Position numbers and translations under genes: made by a program
Part shown: one piece after another, positions 16,964 through 24,947 of the stretch
How positions within the stretch are numbered: position 1 is the first letter of the stretch
How the letters are laid out: every line of letters begins with the position of its first letter
The notes under the pieces: generated by a model
What the model was told of the DNA's origin: nothing
What the model saw: the letters and a program-made list of their open reading frames with translations, nothing else
Database searches by the model: none
Assembly (NCBI RefSeq): GCF_016901775.1
Contig: NZ_JACJKW010000002.1
Location: forward strand, 98,845-162,844
Length of the DNA: 64,000 bases
Origin: Intestinimonas butyriciproducens
GTDB lineage: Bacteria > Bacillota > Clostridia > Oscillospirales > Butyricicoccaceae
Direction of reading: 5' to 3'

Positions 16964-17386
16964 GTGCTTCCCTATCGTAATTTCCGATTCCGTCTGGAGA
17001 TCGACGGCTTGGATGCCGGCAGCTTCAGCGAAGTCAGCGGTTTTGACGCCACCATCGATGTGGTGGAATACCGGGCCGGGGACGATCCTGCCATCACCCC
17101 CACAAAACTGCCCGGCCTGATCAAATATGGCAACATCACTTTGAAATGGGGCTCTTCTGAGACCATGGTGCTTTATGATTGGCTCATCGATATCACCGAA
17201 GGCACCATCGAGAAAAAGACAGTGACTCTCACCGCCCTGGACGAAGAGGGTTCCCCTGCCGCTTCCTGGCGGTGCATCAACGCCTGGCCGGTGAAATACA
17301 CCGCCCCGGACTTCAACGGCACCTCCTCTGAGGTGGCCATTGAAACCATCGAACTGGCCCACGAAGGCCTGACCCGTACCGAGTGA
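16964..17386 (+). CDS. Inner tube protein 1 (gp19-like)
   Basis: A 140-aa phage tail tube protein (gp19/TIGR02241-like) that should stack as hexameric rings inside the sheath. Typical features are PYRNFRFRLEIDGLDAGSF at the start, the EVSGFDA motif, VVEYRAGDD, PGLIKYGNITLKWG and a C-terminal TIELAHEGL. The start is GTG at 16964 with AAGGAG ten bases upstream. It follows the sheath closely, as in nearly all contractile injection loci. A strong hairpin at 17399 lies just past its stop and may set the abundance of tube over downstream products. Confidence 0.95.
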   Translation: MLPYRNFRFRLEIDGLDAGSFSEVSGFDATIDVVEYRAGDDPAITPTKLPGLIKYGNITLKWGSSETMVLYDWLIDITEGTIEKKTVTLTALDEEGSPAASWRCINAWPVKYTAPDFNGTSSEVAIETIELAHEGLTRTE

Positions 17387-17398
17387 TGCGTCATCGCT

Positions 17399-17448
17399 GC
17401 CGTGTCCTTGTCCTTTTGGACGGGGACACGGCGGCATGTTCTCTTTTT
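17399..17448 (+). terminator. Strong hairpin between tube 1 and the chaperone gene (possible partial terminator)
   Basis: A 15-bp stem (17399-17413 with 17418-17432, including two G-T pairs) with a TTTT loop. The T-run begins only about ten bases later (17444-17448), so full termination is unlikely. It may attenuate transcription or protect the 3' end of the sheath-tube mRNA. Confidence 0.6.
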
Positions 17449-17486
17449 CGGCAAGGTCACCATAGCGAAGAAATGAGGTGCCATAC

Positions 17487-17852
17487 ATGGCTTACCAAAC
17501 AGAATACCCCTTCACTTTGCCCCGGGGCTATATGGATGAAAACGGCACGGTGCACCGGGAGGGCACCATGCGTTTTGCCACAGCGGCCGATGAGATTTTG
17601 CCGCTCAAGGATCCCAGAGTCCAGCAGAACCCGGCCTATCTCAGCGTGGTGCTCATGACCCGGGTCATCACCAAGCTGGGCACGCTGCCGGCCATTGACA
17701 ACCGGATTGTGGAAAAGTTGCCCTCTTCCGATATGGCCTATCTTCAGAACCTCTACCAGCAGATCAACGCGGTGGAGCCCATTCGGGTGGAAGCAACCTG
17801 CCCCCACTGCGGCGAAAAGTTCAAGGTGGAGGTATCCCTGCTGGGGGAATAG
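17487..17852 (+). CDS. Tail assembly chaperone-like protein with Cys zinc-knuckle
   Basis: A 121-aa protein resembling Mu gp41-type tail assembly proteins (LPRGYMDENGTVHREGTMR, then a helical middle AYLSVVLMTRVITKLG). In phages such proteins guide tube and tape-measure assembly. The C-terminus has a CPHCGEKFKVEV element, half of a zinc-binding site. ATG 17487 is preferred over a GTG at 17478 which overlaps the GAGGTG ribosome site. The gene ends ...LLGE-TAG at a run of five G's. The adjacent DUF6760 segment lies in the -1 frame with no start codon of its own, which suggests a frameshifted longer product as in lambda G/GT. Confidence 0.8.
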   Translation: MAYQTEYPFTLPRGYMDENGTVHREGTMRFATAADEILPLKDPRVQQNPAYLSVVLMTRVITKLGTLPAIDNRIVEKLPSSDMAYLQNLYQQINAVEPIRVEATCPHCGEKFKVEVSLLGE

Positions 17853-17897
17853 CAAAAAGCTATCCCTTGGACCGGATCTATGAGGAGATAGCTTTTT
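17843..17897 (+). promoter_or_regulatory. Candidate programmed -1 frameshift site with downstream stem-loop
   Basis: In the chaperone frame the codons read GGG GAA TAG, preceded by G (run of five G's at 17843-17847). Four bases after GAA begins an 11-bp perfect stem: 17854-17864 with 17887-17897, loop of 22. Slippery run, short spacer and stem-loop are the layout of -1 frameshift signals. The AT-rich stem with trailing T's could alternatively be a weak terminator. Confidence 0.5.
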
Positions 17898-18040
17898 TGG
17901 GCTACTATCTGCACTGGAGTTATGGCGAACTGATGGACATGGAACACAGGGAGCGGCTCCGGTTTTGCCGGGAGGTTTCCCGGATCAATGACAAAATGAA
18001 CCAGGAAACCCGGGGCAAAAACATTTTTGATGTATTTTAG
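17849..18040 (+). CDS. DUF6760-like segment in the -1 frame after the chaperone gene
   Basis: The frame encodes YPLDRIYEEIAFLGYYLHW followed by SYGELMDMEHRERLRFCREV and ends at TAG 18038-18040. This matches the small DUF6760 proteins found next to tube genes in many contractile injection loci. No ATG, GTG or TTG occurs in this frame from before the chaperone stop until a TTG at 17867, which lies inside the conserved start of the domain and has no ribosome site. So the segment is probably made as a C-terminal extension of the chaperone by -1 frameshifting near 17843-17849 (inference). Coordinates begin at the first codon past the presumed slip. Confidence 0.7.
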   Translation: MAKSYPLDRIYEEIAFLGYYLHWSYGELMDMEHRERLRFCREVSRINDKMNQETRGKNIFDVF

Positions 18041-18075
18041 CCGGAGCGGAGGGCTTTGGGGAAAGGAGGAAGCGT

Positions 18076-18558
18076 ATGCAGGTGCCCTTTTTCATCACCC
18101 GCAGCCGCCAGTATGATCCCATTGTGGCGGTGCGGTTTATTGTGCTGTTCAATGCAGTGACTCTGGGATTTCAGAGCGTTTCGGGCATTGGACGAAGCCA
18201 GTCGGTGGATTTCATCAGCGAAGGGGGCCGTAACGATTATCCCATCCGCATCCCCAAACCCCAGACCGAGCCTCACCGGCTCACTTTTAAGCGGGGCTAT
18301 CAGATGCGCAAGCTGAGCATCACCGGTCTTCTGGCCGGATATGTGGGCAGCCAGGCCATCGAGGCCAAAGATGCCCTGGGCCTGATCCTGGTGCTGGATG
18401 AAAGCCAGAGCATCAAGGCAATTTATTCCTTTGTTTCCCAGGGGGTCGTGGAGTGGGAGGTCAGCGATCTGGACGCCACCCGCTCGGAACCTTTGATCGA
18501 AACATTCACCATCACCCACAAAGGGCTGAAAAACATTCCTGTTCCCTCTCTGTTTTAG
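18076..18558 (+). CDS. Inner tube protein 2 / tube-initiator (gp19-like)
   Basis: A second, 160-aa tube-family protein (gp19/TIGR02241-like) that carries the usual pattern: RFIVLFNAVTLGFQSVSGIG, then LTFKRGYQ, a strand with ITGLLAG, and a final ETFTITHKGLKNI. A good AAGGAGG ribosome site precedes the ATG. In Afp/PVC-type systems the second tube-like protein (Afp5/Pvc5) sits at the interface between baseplate hub and tube; the position before the hub gene here suggests the same role (inference). It diverges clearly from tube 1, so it is not a recent duplicate. Confidence 0.9.
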   Translation: MQVPFFITRSRQYDPIVAVRFIVLFNAVTLGFQSVSGIGRSQSVDFISEGGRNDYPIRIPKPQTEPHRLTFKRGYQMRKLSITGLLAGYVGSQAIEAKDALGLILVLDESQSIKAIYSFVSQGVVEWEVSDLDATRSEPLIETFTITHKGLKNIPVPSLF

Positions 18559-18588
18559 CGGAGAAGAAGGGTGGAAAGGAGGAAGGAC

Positions 18589-21500
18589 ATGGGCGTGGGA
18601 GGATTCAAACCGATAACCGGCACCATCGGCCGGGGGCTGGGAGAGTTCACTCTGCCTGGCAGCAATGCCGCTTTCTGCCAGTCCATCCTGCAAAAAGGGA
18701 TCACGGGAGAGGCGCTGTGCCTGGAATCTTTGTCCTATGTACTCCCCCGGGAGGGGCAGGGGGCGGAACAGCCTCCGGTGTCCCAACAGCCGGTGGTGGT
18801 CAATCTCTTGATGCAGCTGCGGGCATATTGCGATGAAAGCAACACCTTTCTCCGCCAACAGCACAATTTGCAGCTTCAGCTGACCCGTCAGCTGGACCAG
18901 GCACTTTCCACTGCCCGGGGCTCGGTGAGCTCCCAGGCCCAGCAGATCCGGCGGGCTGTGGAAGGGGAGATGCTCCAGGCTGGCCAGTTCCAGCGGGCTC
19001 TTTCGGAATTGACCCAGCAATTAAAAAAAAACGGCAAATTCAGTGAAGCGCGGCTGACCCAGACCGTGCTGCCGGGAAGACCTGTCCCGGCCTATGGAAC
19101 GCAGATTTCTTCTGCTCATCCGGCTTCCTCCTTTTTGCGTTCTGAGCTTCCTGGCCCCAATGGGGCGGAGACCGAAAAAAAGCCCCGGTCTTTGCATCGG
19201 GAACCCTTGACCGTGGTGCAAAAACAAGAGCAAGGGGAAATGGTACGGGAGCAGGTTCCATCGCCTCGCGGCTTGCGCCGGCGGGAAACCGTCCATGGAC
19301 TCTATGGGCGGGGCGAGGCCCGTTTTTCAGACCAGGAGAAAACAGGGCGCAGCCAGGAGAAGAGGGGAAAGAACAGATCCCTTGTCCCCAATGGAGATGC
19401 CCTTGAGGCGCCTGTTTTATCCCAAGAGGGAGAAACAGGACGCCGGGGCTCAGCGGTGACAGGGGAAAACTCCCGGGAGCAGCGGAGCCAACTCCCTCTC
19501 CAGGGGACACCGGAAAGCGTATCCCAAGGTTCTGTAACCGTTGTTTCGCAGTTGGAGAGTGGGAGCATAGCCCGGCCGGTTTCAGTTGGAAACCGGGAAA
19601 CACATGGAAAAGAAACAGAGAGACCGGGGGAAAAAAGCCTGCCGGTCCTTCGGACTTTTCCGGCGATTTCCCATCCCTCCTTCCTTTTTCGGCCACAAAT
19701 CCCTTCAACAAGGATGGGAATGCCTGAAACAGTGGGAAGTTTTCCTCCGTTTGTACCCCCAGGGGGTTTGGGGATGCCGCTATCTCGTTCTGTTGTTCCA
19801 TCTTCTTATGTGTGGTTTTTCCGTGGGAGGATGTCCCATACCAACAGGCCGCTTGCCGGGCCGTTGATTCTAGCTTCCGAAGGGCCGGCTTGGGGCCGGA
19901 AAGAAGAGCGATTTCATGGCCAAGGGATGCTTTCAATGGATTCCTCCCTTGGTGTTGGGAGGGCTTTTCCCGGTGAGAAAAACCAAAGATGGAAGGCAAA
20001 GCCGCTGGCCTTCCGGGAGGTCGGTTCCAATGCAGAATCGGTTTCACAGCATGAAGTCCATTCTCCCGTTTCTCCAAATCATCCCCCCGCAGGATGGGCC
20101 GATGCCAGAGGAAAAGCCGGAAGGACCCAGACTGCATTCCAGATTCAGGAAAACAGAAGGAATGCTGTAGGGAAAGGGCCAGGCCAAGAAGGTGATCTTT
20201 GGTCAAAGACGGCTTGGCCGCTGGAGCAGAAGAGGAATAATTATTCAGATCTCCCATGGATAAGCAGCAGAATACCCTACCCGGGCCTTTTTTGGTCTGC
20301 CCCTTTTGTGGCCCGGGGGAGGCCTGGTCTGAGTTCTCCTTTGGTCCATTGGATTGCCGGACAAACAGATCAACAGACACCAGCCGCGCGAACAAGCAGC
20401 GAAGAAGCCCATGAGCCGATATACCGTACAGCGCTGTCCACGGGAGAATTGGCCCGGCCCCGTGCTTCCGTAAGGCGGCAACCGGTCAGCAGTGAAACCC
20501 ATGAGCCGATATACCGTACAGCGCTGTCCACGGGAGAATTGGCCCGGCCCCGTGCTTCCATAAGGCGGCAACCGGTCAGCGGTGAAGCCCATGAGCCGAT
20601 ATACCGTACAGCGCTGCCCACGGGAGAATTGTCCCGCTCAAGTGCATTGGCGGGGCCGCAGCCGGTCAGCAGCGGAGTTCGTGAACCAATATACCGCACG
20701 GCTTTGCCGGCCGGCGCTTTTCATCCCCATCCGGTGAAGAAAGGACGCCAAAGATCCTTTTTCCCGTCGGGGCGGGCGGTACTGCCTTCGGCCGCTTCAA
20801 AAGCTTTCCGGAAACAGAAAGTTCCCCTGATTCTCCCTTTCCCGCGGCCTTGGGCCTGGGATGGGGAGCCTATGGGCCGGAGTGAGGAGACCGTTGTCAT
20901 CCGGAGGGCAGAAGAAAGTGGGAAATCTTTCTTTTTCCAGCCGTTTTCCTTCTCTTTTCTTTCTCCCACTGTTCCCGCCCTGGAAAGGGTGGCTCCCATG
21001 GGCCCTGCTTCCCCTCCGTCCCCGATGAGGGACAACGGGACTGGGGCCCCGGCTGTAAAGAGGACGCAGCTGCTTTCCCGTCCTTGGCGGGGAAAGGCCT
21101 GGAATAACCGAAAGGGCTCTGCGGGTTCTTTGGAAGCTTCCAATCTTCTTTCCCATCCCAATGGAGATCTTCCTACGGCCTGGGAGGAGGAAGCGTCGTG
21201 GGATATGGTGTTCCGTACCTCTTTGGACTCCCAGCCGGAACAAAGGGGAGAGCAGGAAAAAGCGGAAACTGCTTCCGGATGGCCCGTGCCGGAGCATCTT
21301 GCCTTTGCTTTGGGCCAGGGAAAAACACAGAAATCTGCGCTGCAAAAAGAAGGAGCGCCGGTGATCCGGCGAGGCCAGGGGCTTCCCGCTTTGCTGTCTT
21401 TGGAAAATAGCCAGTCTCCCGGCCGCCTGGATGCAACATCTCAGACCATGGTGCACACCGCCTTTTTCCCGGAGTTTTCCGAAGGAACACCGGTTTCGCA

Positions 21501-21858
21501 GCCGGACAGACCGGCGGTTTCATCCCAGGATGCACCGAAAGGTATGGGCCAGGGCGTGGTCTATCGTTTGCCGGCCCGGCCGCAGAGTGTACCCCAGGAG
21601 AAGGAAGAGAGCGGAGAAGAAGTGCTGAGGGCCCAGTCGGTGGATGCTGGATATGTGTCGGCCATGAACGCGGCCTATTCCCATCAGGCGCCGGAGAGCC
21701 AGCCCAGGCCGGAAGTTCCCGGGGCCATCAGTCAGGAGACCGAAGAGCGCATCGTTCAGCAGGTGCTGCAGGATCTCAATTATAACCGTATGGCCGCTCA
21801 GGTGCTGGAGCGGGTGGAGCGGCGGCTGCGGACAGAACGCCGCACATTCGGACGCTAG
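18589..21858 (+). CDS. Giant low-complexity CIS protein with 30-aa repeats, candidate length ruler
   Basis: A 1089-aa protein with three zones. Residues of about 1-155 hold a helical, Gln-rich segment (RQQHNLQLQLTRQLDQAL and a following helix). Residues of about 160-1020 are disordered, rich in Pro, Arg, Ser, Gly and Gln, including four 30-aa repeats around HEPIYRTALSTGELARP (DNA 20411-20700). The last 60 residues form a helix ending MAAQVLERVERRLRTERR. ATG 18589 follows AGGAGGAAGG. Placement after chaperone and tube genes and before the hub is where phages encode the tape measure, but the composition is not that of a normal coiled-coil ruler. A flexible scaffold or cargo carrier is also possible. 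Confidence 0.72.
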   Translation: MGVGGFKPITGTIGRGLGEFTLPGSNAAFCQSILQKGITGEALCLESLSYVLPREGQGAEQPPVSQQPVVVNLLMQLRAYCDESNTFLRQQHNLQLQLTRQLDQALSTARGSVSSQAQQIRRAVEGEMLQAGQFQRALSELTQQLKKNGKFSEARLTQTVLPGRPVPAYGTQISSAHPASSFLRSELPGPNGAETEKKPRSLHREPLTVVQKQEQGEMVREQVPSPRGLRRRETVHGLYGRGEARFSDQEKTGRSQEKRGKNRSLVPNGDALEAPVLSQEGETGRRGSAVTGENSREQRSQLPLQGTPESVSQGSVTVVSQLESGSIARPVSVGNRETHGKETERPGEKSLPVLRTFPAISHPSFLFRPQIPSTRMGMPETVGSFPPFVPPGGLGMPLSRSVVPSSYVWFFRGRMSHTNRPLAGPLILASEGPAWGRKEERFHGQGMLSMDSSLGVGRAFPGEKNQRWKAKPLAFREVGSNAESVSQHEVHSPVSPNHPPAGWADARGKAGRTQTAFQIQENRRNAVGKGPGQEGDLWSKTAWPLEQKRNNYSDLPWISSRIPYPGLFWSAPFVARGRPGLSSPLVHWIAGQTDQQTPAARTSSEEAHEPIYRTALSTGELARPRASVRRQPVSSETHEPIYRTALSTGELARPRASIRRQPVSGEAHEPIYRTALPTGELSRSSALAGPQPVSSGVREPIYRTALPAGAFHPHPVKKGRQRSFFPSGRAVLPSAASKAFRKQKVPLILPFPRPWAWDGEPMGRSEETVVIRRAEESGKSFFFQPFSFSFLSPTVPALERVAPMGPASPPSPMRDNGTGAPAVKRTQLLSRPWRGKAWNNRKGSAGSLEASNLLSHPNGDLPTAWEEEASWDMVFRTSLDSQPEQRGEQEKAETASGWPVPEHLAFALGQGKTQKSALQKEGAPVIRRGQGLPALLSLENSQSPGRLDATSQTMVHTAFFPEFSEGTPVSQPDRPAVSSQDAPKGMGQGVVYRLPARPQSVPQEKEESGEEVLRAQSVDAGYVSAMNAAYSHQAPESQPRPEVPGAISQETEERIVQQVLQDLNYNRMAAQVLERVERRLRTERRTFGR
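20411..20700 (+). repeat. Four in-frame tandem repeats of 90 bp
   Basis: Units start at 20411, 20501, 20591 and 20681 with an exact 90-bp period, each opening with a form of ATGAGCCGATATACCGTACA. The first two are almost identical; the fourth is incomplete and diverged. They encode 30-aa repeats (EPIYRTAL core), so copy number could change without breaking the frame. Confidence 0.92.
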
Positions 21859-21891
21859 AAATGTACTCAGAAGAAAAAGGGGGTGTGGCCT

Positions 21892-22608
21892 ATGTGTGCA
21901 CTGGGCGGGCGGTTCGGCGCGGTGGATAAAGCCATGTTCATCATCGCCACAAAGCAAAAAAGCAATGGGGAATGGGAGCAGGAAGGGCCGTATCCGGTTC
22001 TTTTCAACCCATCCAGCCTGAAAGTGAGCGCCAGTACTCAGGTGAAGCGGGAAGAAGGGGTGGCAAATGAAACGACCCCGGAAACCGCTGCCGCCGACGG
22101 CAAGATTCTGCCACGGGGCATTGGGGAACAACAGGTGGACATCACCCTGATTTTCAACATTGTGGAAGAATACAACGCCAAAACCGACGGGGTGGAGTTC
22201 AAGGCCCTGGCATCGGCGGCCAGCAGCATCGTCACCAGCCTGATCGGCAGCGGCGATAAGATCGGTCAGGCAGAAAATGCCTTAAGCAATTTGGTAAAAA
22301 AGACCGACTTTACCAACCTGAGCCTGTTCAATAAAGATTTGTGCTGCTATACCCCCCTGATGCAGGCGGCACACAAGCAGGTGCCGGTGGCTTTTGTGTG
22401 GGGCAATATGACCTATCAGGGAATCATTACCAAGTTTCAAACGGTATTCAACTATTTTTCCAATCAGGGAGCGCCTCTTGGGGCCGAAGTTTCTCTGTCC
22501 ATGGTGGCCAAGGCCAATGAAAAGCCCATGGAGCAGAGTGCTTCCACCCAAGAGCTGCTGGGCCTGGTGGAAAAGGCGGGGAAATTTCTCCGGTCTCTGC
22601 CGATCTGA
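21892..22608 (+). CDS. Baseplate hub CIS_tube protein (Afp7/Pvc7-like, no LysM)
   Basis: A 238-aa hub protein of the CIS_tube family. Conserved parts are the PYPVLFNPSSLKVS start, VDITLIFNIVEEYN, and VPVAFVWGNMTYQGIITKFQ followed by NYFSNQGAPLGAEVSLSM. In Afp/PVC this protein ends in a LysM domain; here the C-terminus after about residue 215 is a short helix (TQELLGLVEKAGKFL) and no LysM is present. The LysM function may have moved to the membrane protein encoded at 33.0 kb. ATG 21892 is preferred, with AAGGGGG about eight bases ahead. It binds the spike complex encoded next. Confidence 0.9.
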   Translation: MCALGGRFGAVDKAMFIIATKQKSNGEWEQEGPYPVLFNPSSLKVSASTQVKREEGVANETTPETAAADGKILPRGIGEQQVDITLIFNIVEEYNAKTDGVEFKALASAASSIVTSLIGSGDKIGQAENALSNLVKKTDFTNLSLFNKDLCCYTPLMQAAHKQVPVAFVWGNMTYQGIITKFQTVFNYFSNQGAPLGAEVSLSMVAKANEKPMEQSASTQELLGLVEKAGKFLRSLPI

Positions 22609-22641
22609 CCGGTTTGATGAAAAACGAAAGGAGGAGAGCTT

Positions 22642-23742
22642 GTGACCCTCAACGATGCGGCTCAGAAATTCAATAATTTCCAGCGGCCAGTGGCTTATTT
22701 TCATGTCAACGGCTCTCCTCTTCCTGGAGAGCATCTGATCTATACCCATATCCAGGTGAATATGTCCACCGGCATGGAGGCCAGCGACTGTACCCTGGAA
22801 GTGGTGGGCCAGTATTCCCGCTTTGCAGAGGGGAAGCTTCAGATGGACACCTCGCTGGACAAGCTGGTGCTGGGGGCCAAGCTGGAGGTTTTTCTGGGCT
22901 ATGGAGAAAGCAAAAACGCTCAATCGGTGTTTGTGGGCTACATCTCTTCCCAGGAAATCGATATCCAGGGGGATCGGGTGGCTATGATCGTCACCGCCAT
23001 GGACTGCAAGCAGTTTATGATGAACAGCTATCGTTCCCTGCAGAAAAAGGGCATCACCAAATACTCCGAAGCGGTGAACGATGTGCTGAAAAACTACACC
23101 TCCCTTTATAAAAGCAAGCAGGTGGAAGTGAGCGGAGAGGTGCTGGCTCCCATCGAGCAGCACAACCAGAGCGATTATGATTTTGTGGTCTCCCTGGCCA
23201 AGCGGCTGAATTACCTCTTTTATGTGGTGCAGGATACGGTGTATTTCGTCAGCTATAAGAAATTCACCGACAGCCTGCTGACGGTGGAGCCGGGAGAAAA
23301 TCTTCGCCGGTTCCGCCGGGAGGTCACTCTGGCCAATCAGGTGAAATCGGTGACGGTGCGCAACCACAACACAGAGGACGCAAGCAAGCCCTTTGAATCC
23401 AAAGCCACTGCCGTCACCGGGGTGGGAGGGGGCAAAAAGGCGGGAGCCGACGCCACCAAGCTGATCACCGCCGCCATGGAAAAGGTGGTGGCCGACGGCT
23501 CGGTGCGTTCCGAGGCCGAGTCCAAAGCCCGGGCCCAGGCCCTGCTGGATCAGATGTCCATGGGATTTCTCACAGGCACCATTGAGCTTTCGGGAATCCC
23601 TATATTGTTCCCCGGCCATATGATCACCCTCAAAGGCTTCAATGAGGACCTGAACCGGGACTATTTTATCACCAAAGTGGTGCATCATCTGGACCGGGAT
23701 GGATTTGATACCACCGTCCACATTGCGGGAAACAAGATGTAG
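22642..23742 (+). CDS. gp27/gpD-like hub protein (N-terminal half of a VgrG)
   Basis: A 366-aa phage late-control protein D (gp27-like) that forms the trimeric ring carrying the spike. Typical features are an early beta domain (PVAYFHVNGSPLP, LEVFLGYGES), VFVGYISSQEIDIQGD and an E-Q-x-x-Q-S-D-Y-D-F-V motif that marks the second barrel domain. It starts at GTG 22642 with AGGAGGAG upstream. In VgrG proteins this domain is fused to the spike; here the spike is a separate gene 15 bases downstream, as in T4 and some gut-bacterial injection systems. Confidence 0.92.
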   Translation: MTLNDAAQKFNNFQRPVAYFHVNGSPLPGEHLIYTHIQVNMSTGMEASDCTLEVVGQYSRFAEGKLQMDTSLDKLVLGAKLEVFLGYGESKNAQSVFVGYISSQEIDIQGDRVAMIVTAMDCKQFMMNSYRSLQKKGITKYSEAVNDVLKNYTSLYKSKQVEVSGEVLAPIEQHNQSDYDFVVSLAKRLNYLFYVVQDTVYFVSYKKFTDSLLTVEPGENLRRFRREVTLANQVKSVTVRNHNTEDASKPFESKATAVTGVGGGKKAGADATKLITAAMEKVVADGSVRSEAESKARAQALLDQMSMGFLTGTIELSGIPILFPGHMITLKGFNEDLNRDYFITKVVHHLDRDGFDTTVHIAGNKM

Positions 23743-23757
23743 CAGGGGAGGGAAAAC

Positions 23758-24504
23758 ATGAGCATCTTCGAAATGCTGGCTCAGGAGCATGAGGACCAGG
23801 CTTTCTGCGGCATCACGGTGGGCATTGTCAGCGACATCAAGGACCCGGAGAAAAAGAACCGGGTGAAAGTCCGGCTGCTCAACCGCACCGACTCCCTCCA
23901 GGAGACCGATTACATCCGGGTGATGACCCCCATGGCCGGCAAAGACTACGGCGCCCTTTTCCTGCCGGAAGTGGGAGACGAGGTGCTGGTGGGGTTTGTG
24001 GACGGGGATTTCACCTCCCCCTATGTGCTGGGCAGTCTCTATAACACCAAGGCCCCTGGCCCGGGCAAGGTGGAGGAAGGTAAAAACCAGCTGCGCACCA
24101 TCAAATCCAAAACGGGCCATCTGCTGGAATGGAACGATGGAGAGGAAACCCCCGGTCTGACGCTGAAAACCGCAGGGGAAAGCGCCCTTTCCATGAACGA
24201 TAAGGAAAAGACCATTGCCCTTACCGACAAGGATGGAACCAATCTGCTGAAGATCGACATCGGGGGCGGCACCGTAACACTGGAGGCCAAGACCAAACTG
24301 GTGCTTAAATGCGGCGGCGCTTCCATCGAGCTGGACGGCAGCGGCAATCAGATCACCATCAAGGCTTCGGGAAACATCAAGCTGGATGGCCAGCAGGTGG
24401 ATGTCAGCGGCAAGAGCGCCGTCAATGTGAAGGCCAGCGGCCAGCTGAATCTGGAGGCCAGTGGCGTCACCAATGTGAAGGGCGCCATGGTGAAAGTCAA
24501 CTGA
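23758..24504 (+). CDS. Spike protein, gp5/baseplate V-like
   Basis: A 248-aa spike. The N-terminal OB fold (about 15-110) has GITVGIVSDIKDPEKKNRVKV, RVMTPMAGKDYGALFLPEVGDEV and the VGFVDGDFTSPYVLGSLYN signature. The rest is a repetitive beta-helix (SIELDGSGNQITI, NIKLDGQQVDVS, and so on) that forms the needle. It lacks the gp5 lysozyme domain and any effector extension. The tip should be capped by the DUF4280 PAAR-like protein encoded at 40.8 kb. Confidence 0.94.
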   Translation: MSIFEMLAQEHEDQAFCGITVGIVSDIKDPEKKNRVKVRLLNRTDSLQETDYIRVMTPMAGKDYGALFLPEVGDEVLVGFVDGDFTSPYVLGSLYNTKAPGPGKVEEGKNQLRTIKSKTGHLLEWNDGEETPGLTLKTAGESALSMNDKEKTIALTDKDGTNLLKIDIGGGTVTLEAKTKLVLKCGGASIELDGSGNQITIKASGNIKLDGQQVDVSGKSAVNVKASGQLNLEASGVTNVKGAMVKVN

Positions 24505-24520
24505 CAGGGAGGGAAAGAGG

Positions 24521-24916
24521 ATGGCACAGCTGCAAGGATGGGCTTTTCCGGTGGAAGTGGATGAAACCACAGGCCGTATCCGGATGGTGGAGGATGAGGA
24601 ATGCGTCCGCCAGGACATCCGGCTCATTGTGAAAACCGACCAGGGCGAGCGGAAAATGCGTTCCGCCTTCGGCGCCGGGCTCAACCAGTTCATGTTCCAG
24701 AATGTGGATCTGGTGCTGGTCAATCAGATGTCCCAGACTCTGGCCCAGAGCATCAAGCGGTGGGAAGAGCACATCAAGGGAATCAATGTGGGGGTCATGC
24801 AGTCTCCAGAAAACCGGACGGCGGTGACGGTGGACATTCAGTATGTCTCCGATATCGACCCCATCCGTCCCCAGCAGATGCGGCAGGAGATGGAGCTGAA
24901 CCAAGGGGACAGATGA
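24521..24916 (+). CDS. gpW/gp25-family baseplate protein
   Basis: A 131-aa baseplate wedge protein. Key motifs are GWAFPVEVDETTGRIRMVED at the start and the helix DIRLIVKTDQGERKM, then RSAFGAGLNQFMFQN and a C-terminal beta strand VTVDIQYVSD. gp25-like proteins nucleate sheath polymerisation on the baseplate. A GGAGGGAAAGAGG ribosome site precedes the ATG. It lies between the spike and the first J-like baseplate gene, the usual order. Confidence 0.94.
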   Translation: MAQLQGWAFPVEVDETTGRIRMVEDEECVRQDIRLIVKTDQGERKMRSAFGAGLNQFMFQNVDLVLVNQMSQTLAQSIKRWEEHIKGINVGVMQSPENRTAVTVDIQYVSDIDPIRPQQMRQEMELNQGDR

Positions 24917-24947
24917 CTTTTAGATCATACAGGAAGGAGGAAGGACA

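Noticed and set aside
19040..20395. A 451-aa minus-strand frame inside the low-complexity CIS gene, with others at 20797-21456
   Set aside because: The plus frame is continuous, follows a good ribosome site and has helical ends that fit the operon; the minus frames have no start signals and only Pro/Gly/Arg-rich sequence.
20411..20700. 90-bp repeats considered as a CRISPR array
   Set aside because: Units are contiguous in-frame coding repeats without unique spacers, and no cas genes are near. No CRISPR array was seen in the window.
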